From contig CM061139.1 in the NCBI GenBank assembly GCA_030789695.1, positions 101,850,037-101,914,036 on the forward strand: DNA of 64,000 nt. The letters are read 5' to 3'. The stretch comes from Scilla litardierei. Taxonomy: Eukaryota; Streptophyta; Magnoliopsida; Asparagales; Asparagaceae. The translations under genes and the position numbers were made by a program. Positions within the stretch are counted from its first letter, which is position 1; each line of letters starts with the position of its first letter. The notes under the pieces were generated by a model that was not told the origin of the DNA, did not search any database, and worked only from the letters and a program-made list of their open reading frames with translations. Below, one piece after another: positions 1 through 9,829 of the stretch.

Positions 1-892
1 AAGCTTTGATGTTGAATTGAATTTCATTTAAAAACATGTAAGTTCCAATTCCAAAATCTTCTCAAATAGGTTGCGTTTACCAATAGCTAAATAGAATAGG
101 TTGTGATTCCACCATGGCCACTGTAACATCAAAAGTCCAAAGCGATGGAATCAAACATCTCGATTACAAACAGTGAATAAACAAAAAAAACATGAATTGG
201 ATTCGTAATTCCATGACCAATTGCTTCATAAATTCCAAAGTACCTAGTAGTATCATTTACAAGTGAACGTGTTCCAAACCAATTGAGGACCCAAATAAAA
301 ACAACACTTTCGAGAGGTTTTTAAAAAATTCACCAACCGCTAGAAATTAGGAAGAATTTAGGGCTAAACTAAAACCCATCAAGCATTCAATAAATACGCA
401 ACCTTAGACTGGTGTTTTCCACTATATATTTACCAATATCAAAATACAAAAACAACTTAAGCAAAAAATCATCAAGCTTTTAAAAAATATATATATAAAG
501 ATCAATCATCAGTATAAAAATAAAAAAAAGTGCACACAAGCTCAGTTAATTACTCATCACCAACATATAATAGATGCAAAGCACAAATTATTCTTTTTTC
601 GGAAAAAATAAATAAAAATCAAACATTTGAAAAAGAAAGATTGATTAGTCACCTTCTAATGCGTGATCTTCAGGTCCGATCGCCGAATCCCCGCACACAT
701 CGCACACGACTCTCCCATGGATCTCGCCGGTCCACGCATCCGCCAAGCCCGTGAACAGTAGCAGCACAAGCCCGAAGATCATTCGCTCGCGAGGAATTTC
801 CATTTTGCAATTTTTTTTAAAGACAGGAGTTTTGCTTCTTTTTTAGAAAAACAATTTTGCCGTCGGTTCTCTAGACTCTTGAGATTTTTTTG
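1..892. other. AT-rich flanking DNA, no gene seen
   Basis: This stretch is AT-rich, with A and T runs and short AT dinucleotide tracts near 488-500. The only open frame of note (530-754) is short and has no recognisable motif. I see no LTR, polypurine tract or tRNA-like sequence. It lies outside the TSD of Copia-A, so it is probably older host intergenic or promoter-distal DNA. Confidence 0.5.
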
Positions 893-1579
893 AAAGGAAT
901 TGCTACGCGCACATATCTTTTAATTTTTAACTCCCGAGCACAATAGAGATTCCGTCTATTTACAAATTTGCCACTCAGCTCACGGTACACAACTGTTTGA
1001 AAATGACAAAAATAATCTTGATTGTGCGTGGAAAATAAAAATACACGACCGTCGGCGGTTTTGCTCAGCATGCACAACCGCTATCGCTATGCACACGACC
1101 GCCTATTCCGACCTCTCAGCCACTCCGCCGCCCCTCTTCATCTTTCCCAGCCCCCTTAGCCGCCCCCTTCCCCTTATCCGACCCATCCGCCGACCTCCCC
1201 AGCCAATCCTCCGACCAACCAGCCCCCCGGCCCCCGTCGCCCCTCTTCACCTTCCCGAGCACCATCCGCCGCCCCCTCCCCATCCGTTGCCCCATCCGCA
1301 GACCTCCCCAGCCCCTCTGTCCCCAGCCCCTCCGCCTTTGCCGCACCCCTTTGCCGCACATCTTCATCTTCCCCACCTCGTCCACTGCCAACTCCGGCCC
1401 GTCCTCCGACCTCCCCCGCCCCTGTCGCCAATTCCAACCCCTAAAAACTTGTCGGCGGGGCGGGGGGCAGTGGCGTGGGAGGCGACGAGGGTAAATTAGG
1501 TTTAAATTTTGAATGACAAGCTTGTAAATAGTGGTTGTGCACCGGAGTCAAATGGTATGTGCGTATAGCAATTCCCTTT
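893..1579. mobile_element. Probable non-autonomous Mutator-like element with C-rich cargo
   Basis: The two ends form long imperfect inverted repeats. The left end starts GGAATTGCTACGCGCACATA (896-915). The reverse complement of the right end starts GGGAATTGCTATACGCACAT (from 1576 backwards). Further inside, both ends share GCACAA, then CTATTTACAA, then TTG-CA-TC in the same order over about 70 bases. Such long terminal repeats with a non-coding interior are typical of plant Mutator-like elements. The middle (about 1085-1495) is very C-rich and pyrimidine-biased, unlike the AT-rich surroundings, which would fit a captured GC-rich fragment (Pack-MULE). No transposase is present. I could not identify a clean 9-base target duplication, so the exact ends are approximate. 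Confidence 0.6.
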
Positions 1580-1785
1580 TTAATGCTGTTGGTAGATATT
1601 AAACTTCTACCGGCGCTGCTTTCTGATGTATCAAAATAAATAAACCTCAACCGACACCTAGGCCCACAAGGATGTGAATTTTTTTTGGGCGTGTTCCATA
1701 CTTTGTAAATGTGCTTGAAAGTTGGGGTTTTTCGCTGTTGAGACCCTATTTATGCACTGTAGAGCACTTTCTAGATGGGATTCTC
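1580..1785. other. Flanking DNA up to the Copia-A insertion site
   Basis: This is unique-looking sequence between the Mutator-like element and Copia-A. It ends in TTCTC (1781-1785), the left target duplication of Copia-A, which recurs at 62617-62621. Removing Copia-A would join this segment to the gene-like sequence at 62622. It may therefore be the upstream region of that candidate gene. I see no clear TATA box or coding sequence. Confidence 0.5.
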
Positions 1786-2203
1786 CGTTGGGATTTCTGG
1801 GTCCTTATGGCCATAAATACGACGTCCGGCCTAAGTCGGCAAGACAAAGTTATCAAAACAGCAGCGGAAAATTCAACTTTAAAGAATTTTAAGTCTAGCC
1901 CTAAAGGGAACAAACCCTCGCCAAGATCTCTATTGTCCCGGGGTTGGGTCCAAACAACCCCTAAGTATAGATCTATCAACCTATTTACAATTATAAACGC
2001 ATGCTAATAATTTAAATTACATACATTTCACTTCGTTTCCGCAGAATACGAAGCGTCGTTTTTAGCAACACTTCTTTGGCCCTCGCGCCGCTTCTCCCGA
2101 GCCGAACAGCTTCCCGAGCCGCACCGTGTCCCGAGGCGAGTAACACACTTGTCGCCGAGCCAACCACGCGCCGAAGAAAATTTTACCTTGAGTGGATCCT
2201 TTG
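1786..2203 (-). repeat. Copia-A 3' LTR, left part
   Basis: This matches the start of the LTR at 61161 onward (shared GGATTTCTGGGTCCTTA, then AAAACAGCAGCGGAAAAT). It is cut at 2203 by Gypsy-A. The last five bases CTTTG (2199-2203) are duplicated at 12665-12669. Open frames here are chance reading of LTR DNA. Confidence 0.9.
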
Positions 2204-2790
2204 TGTAACGACCACTTTTCGTTGTACCTTGTTCGTGCACGTGCTTTTGGCCGTGCACGTGTTTATTTTAGACTTTATTTGTTTGTGAACACTTTTGTGT
2301 GATATGCCGTTGTGAACGTCTCTGAGAGTATTAAATAGTGGCACTAATTTGGAACGATGTTTCTCGAGTCGTTTTCCCACAATTTAATCTTATTCGATGA
2401 GACGTTGCGATTTTCACTTTTGACGGGAGACGTTTCTATTTTTAGTTTCGTCGTCCGACGTCGAAATTGAGAGCCGTCTTCTTAGTTAGCTTCCTTTCGT
2501 CATCACGATCACCCCAATATTTATTTTATATTTTTTGGAGTTTATTTGACCACTTTTATATTTTTAGCAAGGTTTAAAATATTTTTAATAATTACGTTTT
2601 AAATTAATTTCGGCCAAAGAAAATTTATTTGAGTTTAAAACGTTTTAAAGAATTTTTGAGCCAATTTTCAGCTCATTTGGGCCCCACCTAAGCCTTGGGT
2701 GAGTTGGAGTTGGTGAGTTTTGAATTTTAAATTATTTTAAACTTCTAATCCCATTAGGATTAGCCCTAGACCTAGTCAACCCATCTACAC

Positions 2791-2798
2791 TATATAAA
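2791..2798 (+). promoter_or_regulatory. TATA box of Gypsy-A 5' LTR
   Basis: TATATAAA lies about 590 bases into the LTR, followed by a conserved leader (ACAACCTTTAGGAAGACC). The same box is at 10417-10424 in the 3' LTR. Transcription probably starts about 30 bases downstream, leaving a leader of more than 2 kb before gag. Confidence 0.75.
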
Positions 2799-3853
2799 CA
2801 ACCTTTAGGAAGACCTATTTTCGCAAGAAAATAACCCTAGCCGCTTCCAAAACCCAAATTTGACGTTGCGATGAATCGTCGCAACGTTGCGACGAACTTC
2901 TTCCGCACGACCGAGGAAAACATGCCATTTTCCCCCGCTCCGACCGAAGCAGCGCCCGCACCAAGCCCTCGACCGCACCCCGATGCAGCCGATGCATCGC
3001 AACCCCGCACCAAGGCCGCTCTGACCGAGAGAAGCTCAGACCGAGAGCTACGCCCGCATCCCGCTCCGCACAGCCGCCCGCCCTGTCGCCCCGCTCCGCA
3101 CCGTGCCCGACCGAAGGCCTCGCCCGCACCGACCGCTCTCCGCATCGTTGCAACATTGCAACGTTGCAACCCCCGCATCCGCAGCGCCCGACCGAGACCC
3201 TCCTCCGCACCGACCGAGAGGAAGCCCCGCACCCCGCAGCTGCGACCGACCCGCACCGCTGCACAGCCGTTCCCCTGTGTCTGACCGAGCCAAGTCCCCG
3301 CACCGAGGCTGTACGACCGAGAGCCATTCGTCGCAACCCCGCACCCGTCGCACCACTTGCCACCGTGGGCCCCCCAAGTTCTTCAGAGGTATTGTGGGTC
3401 CCCCATAGGTCCCTAGGACTACTGTGGGCCCCACCTAGGTGCTTGCTCTTCGAGGAATTGCCGCGTACGACGTTGCGACACATCGTAGCCCGTCGTCGCA
3501 CGTGCTAGCTTTGGAATCTGGAATCGTTGCTCCGGTTGATTGCTCTGAACTTTCCAGCGAGGAATCTATATTGGAATCTGGACTTGGAGCGCGATCTTTT
3601 ATTCCAACCCCTGGCGTCGCTACCCGACGCCAGTGTAGCTTTCGCGTCGTGTTGAGGTAACGCTTTGCACCCCTAGGATCCCCAACCCAATGCATGCTAA
3701 TCAAGACTAAAATCAGTATTTTTAAAGTATTTTAAATGTTTTAGAATTCATTAATCAAGATTAATAAAACGGTTGTAGGCCGGTGGACTTGTGCACGTAG
3801 GATTTTGTGATTTTGGACTCGTTGGACGGTGTTACTCAGACGTGATAATTGCA

Positions 3854-4031
3854 GGCAAGTGAAACTTGCCAACTCTTGTGTAGGGCCATGTTTTTAGGCC
3901 ACTTCCTTGCTTTTAGCGTAAAAGAGACTAGTCAGTGAAATGATAGCTGGCTAGACGCCTACTTGATCTAGTTTGACAACGAAACTAGATCCGTCACCTA
4001 AATTGATCTAGCTTGACAACGAAGCTAGATC
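3854..4031 (+). ncRNA. Array of four perfect or near-perfect hairpins in Gypsy-A LTR
   Basis: Four hairpins follow one another. H0 (3854-3870) has stem GGCAAGT/ACTTGCC and loop GAA. H1 (3928-3954) has stem CTAGTCAG/CTGGCTAG with one G-U pair and loop TGAAATGATAG. H2 (3965-3991) has stem GATCTAGTTT/AAACTAGATC and loop GACAACG. H3 (4005-4031) has stem GATCTAGCTT/AAGCTAGATC and the same loop GACAACG. H2 and H3 differ by a compensated base pair. The distant Gypsy-B LTR keeps both loops with different stems (21859-22004). The array lies about 1.06-1.24 kb downstream of the TATA box, so it should be in the transcript. Function is unknown; packaging, dimerisation or a catalytic RNA are possible. Confidence 0.6.
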
Positions 4032-4583
4032 CAACTCTTTAAACTTGTTGATCATGCATACTAAACTGTCATGTTTACTTTTCTTACCTGTACGCTTTAC
4101 TACTTGCCATGTCATGTCATCCATGCATTGAATGTCGCATTCGTAGCACACGCTACATACTTGTACTTGCTTGTCCCGGGCTAGGTGCACCCCTATGCCA
4201 ACATGAAAAACACTTCCTGGCTCGTGGTCCAGAAGCGAGCATTCCCGTTCGGGGGTAAGGCCCTGGCTCGGTACACGTGGAGGTGTAGGGTTGAGCGACC
4301 ACTCAGCGTAGAAGTGTGCCCGTACAGCCTCTTCAGCTGTAAGGCGTGAACTCTGTGCACGACTTGAAAAGTGACTTGAGATTGTTAGTAGTTTACTACT
4401 CTTGCCATGCCATGCTAGTTGTCCTCTTGTACTTGCTTTACTTTACTTGTTGCACTCGTACTTTAACTGCCATGTCATTGCATCATGCTAGAACTACTAG
4501 GTTGCTTTTACTTGTACTTTCATTTTCCTTGCACAAGTCTTTTAGACTTGCTGACATGTGCCCCTTGCTCTTTTGGGTGTCAC

Positions 4584-4712
4584 ATGTTAGACCCTGAGCC
4601 AGAGACAGTTGTTGAGGACGAGGTGTTTGCTGACGCTGAGCCTGAGCCTACGTTCGTCGAGGAGTTCGAGGACACCGGAGACCTAGTGACTGTTGAGTTG
4701 TTTTTGTTTTAG
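4584..4712 (+). other. Short acidic reading frame in Gypsy-A U5
   Basis: An ATG at 4584 opens a peptide rich in Glu, Asp and Pro (MLDPEPETVVEDEVFADAEP and onward). In the 3' LTR (12216-12323) the same frame ends in D-Q-S-stop; in this copy the stop is lost and it runs on to 4712. The Gypsy-B LTR has a comparable acidic segment near 35190-35265 and 59797-59871. In the 3' LTR copy the frame is preceded by TTGCTCTTTTAG, which looks like a 3' splice site. It could be a leader peptide, a relic of a captured exon, or coincidence. Confidence 0.3.
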
Positions 4713-5035
4713 GTTGCTGTTAGTTGTCGGTGCTTGCACCATTACTTTGTTTTCGTACTTTGTACTTTTGTTGGCCATGCTGGGGCCTTTTTTAGACTCT
4801 TTTATTTTAGCCTGGTGGCTTTTCTGCGATGTTGAAATTTATTATTATGGATATTCTGAGATTTAAATTTTGTCTCCTCTCCTTTTATTATCTTTGTTTC
4901 GTATTGCAATTGCAAGGACCTGCTATTATTGTTTATTGACGCTTATCGGACTTACAGCTTTGTAGCTTCAAGTCTGAGCGGACCTTCTCACGCTTCGCCT
5001 CCACGTTTTGGGAAGCGGGACGTGACAGGTTTTGT

Positions 5036-5051
5036 TGGTGGCCCATGCAGG
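5036..5051 (+). promoter_or_regulatory. Candidate primer-binding site of Gypsy-A (atypical)
   Basis: TGGTGGCCCATGCAGG lies 8 bases after the LTR end. It starts TGG as expected for pairing with a tRNA CCA end, and it is shared exactly with Gypsy-B (35626-35641). It is not the TGGTATCAGAGC site of the Copia elements here. I could not match it to a known tRNA 3' end. Confidence 0.4.
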
Positions 5052-5173
5052 TCCCTCTTGCAAATGCGAATTAACGGAACAACGATAATAACGGAATGTC
5101 CATTAAATAAATTGCAACATCCAAGTCATTAAGCTTTGAGTCTAATTTGTTTGTTCGTTTTCTATGTCATTAG

Positions 5174-8100
5174 ATGGCCGGACGACGACAGACCCGATCT
5201 GGTAGTGGGCCCAATCGTGCTGAGGAGCCGGATAGAGAGCCCACCAATGCTGAGATCATGAGGATGATGCAGGTGCAGCAGGGCATGCTCCAGAATACCC
5301 AGAGTGCCACTCGCTTCGAGCCAGGAGCGAAGCAGTTTCGGGAGCTGGGCCCGACTTACTTTGATGGATCTGAAGGACCGTTGGCTGCTGAGGAGTGGAT
5401 CAGGAATACCGAGGATAATCTGAAGATGTCGAAGGTCAACCCGGCTGGATGGATTGATTTGGCGAAGAAGCAGCTCAAGGATAATGCCCGTAACTGGTGG
5501 GATGCAGAGGAGGAGCTGTTGACGACGCCGATACCTTGGGCTACTTTTAAGTCCAGGTTCGATGAGGAGTACTTTCCGAAGGCTGCCAGGAGGGAGATGT
5601 TGCAGCGATTCATTGAGCTGAAGCAGGGAAATCTGACGGTGGACCAGTACCACCAGGAGTTCACTAGATTGAGTCGCTTCGCACTGAAGATGGTGGAGGA
5701 TGCTGAGGAGAAGGCTCAGAGGTTTCTGCAGGGCCTTTCCCTAGACTTGCAGAGCCTGATGTCTACGACAGATATGGAGTCATATCAGAAGTTGCTGGTA
5801 TCCGCTCGGAGACAGGAGTTGATTGCAAGGCAGAAGAGAGGACAGAGATCTGGAGCTGGGAAGAGGCCTATGGAGCAGGCCAGAGGAGTGGCTAGGCCTG
5901 GGTTTAAGCCTACCCAGCCAGTGCAGTTCAAGAGGCCAGGTGGGCCTACTGTGAAGACTTGCCATTTCTGTGGCAAAACTGGACACATCAAGGAGCAGTG
6001 CAGGATATTTCTGGGACAGTGCCTGGTCTATGGAGACGCTACTCATGTAGCGAAGGACTGTCAGCATGCGAACCAGTTGAGGAGAGGACCTGCTGGAGCA
6101 CAGCCACAGAGGGGACCAGTTGCAGCCCAGCCCTTGCAGCAGCAAGCACCTGTACCTGCTGGACGTGGAGCGCCTCTTCTTCCGCAGAAGCAGGCGTATC
6201 AGCAGGCTGTTCAGCCAAGGAGGCAGGCTTACTTGATGACTGCAGTGGAGAGCGAGGCTGTGGATGAGGTTATCGCAGGTAACCCTCTGTCTAGTTGTTC
6301 TTTCCTTAGTTAGTTTTGATTGTTAGATTATGTTTGTTGCTTGCATATGATTGTTTGTTAGAATAGGTTTGATTGTTAGTCTGTTTGTTAGGTGTGATTT
6401 TGGTTTGCACGTTTCCTGCACGAGTCCTCTTTGACTCTGGTGCATCGATGTGCATTATATCCCGGAGCTTCGTGGAGAAGCATTCCTTGACGACCTCCCC
6501 TCTTCCCAAGAGTTGGAACATCGTTACAGGAAATGGCGTAATCTCGGTGCATCGTGGGTGCAATTCTTGCCCTTTGGTGGGTTGTGAACATGAGCTTTAC
6601 GCTGATTTTATTGTCCACGACATCATCAACTACGATGCAGTGCTTGGAATGGATTGGCTAGCGAGTTTCTATGCTACGATCGATTGTCGGAGGAAGAAGG
6701 TGGTGTTCGAGATCCCAGGACATCCGGTGTTTGAGTTCAGTCGAGGTAGCAGCTCGCTTGGTCCTGTTAGGTTTCGGGCCAGACCGGTGGAGATCGTTGC
6801 TATGCAGATGGAGCAGAGTAGACCAGCTGTGGTACGTGAGTTCGACGACGTCTTCCCCGAGGAGATGTCTGGACTGCCACCCGATCGAGCTCTCGAGTTT
6901 TCGATCGACCTTGTTCCGGGAGCGCAGCCTATTTTGAAGGCGCCGTATCGTATGGCACCAGCAGAATTGGAGGAGTTGCGTAGGCAGCTGGACGAGCTTC
7001 TACAGAAGGGCTACATCAATCCTAGTGTGTCTCCGTGGGGAGCACCGGTGTTGCTGGTGAAGAAGAAGGATGGTTCGCGTCGCATGTGTGTGGATTACCA
7101 GGAGCTGAATGCTGTGACTATCAAGAATAAATATCCCTTGCCTCGTATAGATGACATCTTTGATCGGCTCGGAGGTTCGAGGGTGTTCTCTAAATTGGAT
7201 TTGAGGAGTGGTTACCATCAGCTTAAGGTAAAGAAGGAGGACATCCCGAAGACAGCGTTCAGGACGAAGTATGGTCACTACGAGTTCGTGGTCATGCCAT
7301 TTGGTGTGACCAATGCGCCCGCAGTCTTTATGAACCTGATGAATCTGGTCTTCTACGACTTTCTAGACAAGTTCGACGTCATCTTCATCGACGATATTCT
7401 GATCTATTCAAAGTCGGAGGAAGAGCATGCGTCGCACTTGAGGACAGTGTTGGAGATCTTGAGGAAGCATCATTTGTATGCTAAGTATTCCAAGTGCGAG
7501 TTCTGGCTGGATAGAGTTGCTTTTCTCGGGCATGTGGTGTCTGGTGATGGAATTTCTGTGGACCCCGAGAAGATTGTGGCTATCAGAGAGTGGCCGGTTC
7601 CGCAGTCAGCGTCTGAGATTCGGAGTTTCCTTGGGCTTGCAGGCTATTACCGACGTTTCATTAAGGACTTTTCCCGGATTACTGAGCCGATGACCAGACT
7701 GACGCGGAAGGATGTGCCATATGTTTGGTCTGATGATTGCGGGAAGGCTTTTGATGTTCTGAAGGAGAGATTGACGACTGCCCCTGTACTTGCTGTGCCT
7801 AATAGGAGTGGAGGATTCGAGATCTTTTGCGATGCTTCTGGCAAAGGTCTTGGATGTGTGTTGCATCAGCATGGGCATGTGGTTGCGTATGCTTCTCGTC
7901 AGCTGAAGGCTCATGAGAAGAATTACCCGACACATGATTTGGAGTTGGCTGCAGTCGTGTTTGCGCTGAAGATTTGGAGGCACTTCCTGCTGAGTGAGAA
8001 GGTGAAGATCTTCACTGATCACAAAAGCTTGAAGTATATCTTTACGCAGAAGGAGCTCAACATGCGACAGCGTCGATGGTTGGAGCTCATGGCAGACTAT

Positions 8101-9788
8101 GAGATTGACTTGCAGTATCACCCTGGCAAGGTGAATGTGGTTCCGGATGCGCTGAGCAGACTTCCAGCGGTGATGATGTTGACCTCGCAGTGGAGATTGC
8201 AGCAGGATTTTTGCGAGACTGGTATCGAGATTATTCTTCCTGGAGAGACTTCTTCGTTGATGAGCATGCAGATACAGTCGACGATCGTGGATAGGATCAA
8301 GGCTGGGCAGGCTGGAGATGCTAAGCTGGTAAAGATTTGAGAGCAGGTGGAAGCTGGTCTGCGGACTGACTTCTTGATTCACGAGGATGGTTCGTTGAGA
8401 TTTGGAGTCAGTTTGTGTGTGCCAGCTGGAGATATCAGAGAGGAATTATTGGTGGAGGCACACAGTTCGCTGTATTCTGTGCATCCTGGTGGGACCAAGA
8501 TGTACAAGGATCTTCGCCTGAACTTTTGGTGGCATGGTATGAAGAGGAGTGTGGCTCGGAGTGTAGCCAAGTGTTTGGTTTGCCAACAAGTAAAGGCGAA
8601 GCATCAGCGTACGACAGGGTTGCTGCAACCGCTTCCGATTCCGGAGTGGAAGTGGCAGCACATCACTATGGATTTCGTGACTGGACTACCTCGGAGTCCG
8701 AAGCAGAATGACGCGATTTGGGTGATCGTAGACCGATTGACCAAATCTGCGCACTTTATTCCCTTCCGAGTAGGACAGCCTACTGAGACGCTAGCATGGA
8801 GATATATGGAGGTAAATTCTTTTACTCTCCGTTTCTATTTCCTTTTCCTAGTTTAGATAGTGATGTAACGTGAATCGTGCAGGAGATCGTACGACTTCAC
8901 GGAGTCCCTGTGAGTATAGTGTCAGACAGAGACACGAGATTCACATCTCAGTTTTGGCAGAGTCTGCAGAAGAGCTTGGGTACGAGTCTGAGTTTCAGCA
9001 CGGCGTACCACCCGCAGACGGATGGCCAGTCCGAGAGGACGATTCAGATTTTGGAGGACATGCTGAGAGCGTGCATGTTGGACTTTAAGGGATCTTGGGA
9101 GGATCATCTCCATCACGTTGAGTTTGCCTACAATAACAGCTACCAGGCGAGTATTGGAATGGCGCCTTTCGCCGCGCTATATGGGAAGAAATGTCGATCG
9201 CCATTGAGCTGGGATGACATTGGAGATCGGGAGCTGTTAGGACCGGAGATGATCGTGGAGGCCGTGGATGTTGTGAGGAACATCCGGGAGAAGCTGAGGA
9301 TTGTGCAGGACCGTTTCAAGCATTGGGCTGATGCTAAACGGAGGCCCTTGGAGTTTCAGCCTGGCGACCATGTCTTTCTGAAGATTTCTCCGAATCGCGG
9401 AGTTATTCGATTTGGGAAGAGAGGCAAGCTGAGCCCGAGGTTCATTGGACCGTTAGATGTTCTGGAGAGAGTTGGAGCTGTGGCTTATCGCTTGGCGTTG
9501 CCACCGTCGCTGGTGGGAGTTCACGACGTATTTCACGTATCTCAATTACGTCGATACGTTAGTGATCCATCACATGCTGTGGATTTCTCGGAGATTACGG
9601 TTCGTCCGGATCTGTCTTATGATCAGCAGCCCGTTGAGATTCTGGATCGTCGACAGAAGCAGCTGAGAAATAAGACCGTCGACTTGGTTCGAGTGCAGTG
9701 GCGTCACGGTTCCCCTGGTGAGTCCACCTGGGAGCGTGAAGATGAGATGAGAGAGCGCTTCCCGCACCTTTTCCCGAGCAGTGCTTGA
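5174..9788 (+). CDS. gag-pol: Gypsy-A gag-pol polyprotein, three exons, one internal stop
   Basis: The gene encodes the capsid, protease, reverse transcriptase, RNase H and integrase needed for retrotransposition. Exons are 5174-6278, 6392-8811 and 8883-9788, about 1476 codons in total. Gag spans roughly residues 1-300 with a CCHC knuckle ([14 protein letters not shown], nt 5960-6001). A second knuckle has lost its second Cys ([14 protein letters not shown]). Protease has D-S-G-A (6433). Reverse transcriptase has F-I-D-D (7384). RNase H has F-C-D-A-S (7828). Integrase has an H-H-C-C zinc region (8460-8590) and catalytic D, D, E at about 8671, 8918 and 9020. The C-terminus (about 9620-9780) resembles a chromodomain of the chromovirus group. 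A TGA at 8338-8340 interrupts the frame between RNase H and integrase and looks like a CGA-to-TGA change. Both introns rejoin conserved protein in frame. Start chosen as the first ATG after the leader. Confidence 0.85.
6279..6391 (+). other. Candidate intron 1 in Gypsy-A gag-pol
   Basis: The segment is 113 bases, T-rich, with donor GCAG|GTAACC and acceptor TTGTTAG|GTG. Removing it joins the Gag end (D-E-V-I-A-G) to the protease region (V-I-L-V-C) within a Gly codon, with the frame kept exactly. If unspliced, translation stops at 6311-6313 and yields Gag alone (379 aa). Confidence 0.7.
8812..8882 (+). other. Candidate intron 2 in the Gypsy-A integrase
   Basis: The segment is 71 bases, pyrimidine-rich, with donor GGAG|GTAAAT and acceptor GTGCAG|GAG. 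Removal joins W-R-Y-M-E to E-I-V-R-L-H-G, the usual continuity of a Gypsy integrase core between its first and second catalytic Asp. If retained, the frame stops at 8854-8856 and the integrase is truncated. Confidence 0.7.
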
Positions 9789-9816
9789 TGTTGATTCCGA
9801 GGACGGAATCATTTCT

Positions 9817-9829
9817 AAGGTGGGGTGGA
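9817..9829 (+). promoter_or_regulatory. Polypurine tract of Gypsy-A
   Basis: AAGGTGGGGTGGA abuts the 3' LTR start TGTAACG at 9830. A closely similar tract precedes the 3' LTR of Gypsy-B. It is expected to prime plus-strand DNA synthesis. Confidence 0.75.

Larger units (their letters stand above)
2204..5027 (+). repeat. Gypsy-A 5' LTR
   Basis: This LTR of 2824 bases begins TGTAACG and ends GTGACA. It contains a TATA box (2791), a very GC-rich leader (about 2870-3520), a set of strong hairpins (3854-4031) and a short acidic reading frame (4584-4712). The many overlapping frames on both strands at 2815-3504 come from CG-rich low-complexity DNA and have no family features, so I do not call them genes. 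Confidence 0.93.

Noticed and set aside
1089..1499. Proline- and histidine-rich frame of 136 codons and overlapping minus-strand frames
   Set aside because: The C-rich low-complexity block gives open frames on both strands and has no domain. It is better explained as cargo of the Mutator-like element.
2815..3504. Long minus-strand frame (228 codons) in Gypsy-A LTR, and its twin at 10441-11133
   Set aside because: It lies in a CG-rich leader where several frames on both strands are open. It has no recognisable motif, and its position in the LTR makes a gene unlikely.
3928..3991. Hammerhead ribozyme of the retrozyme type
   Set aside because: The CTGATGA and GAAA core separated by a stem is missing; GAAATGATAG is a contiguous loop. 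A different RNA class remains possible.
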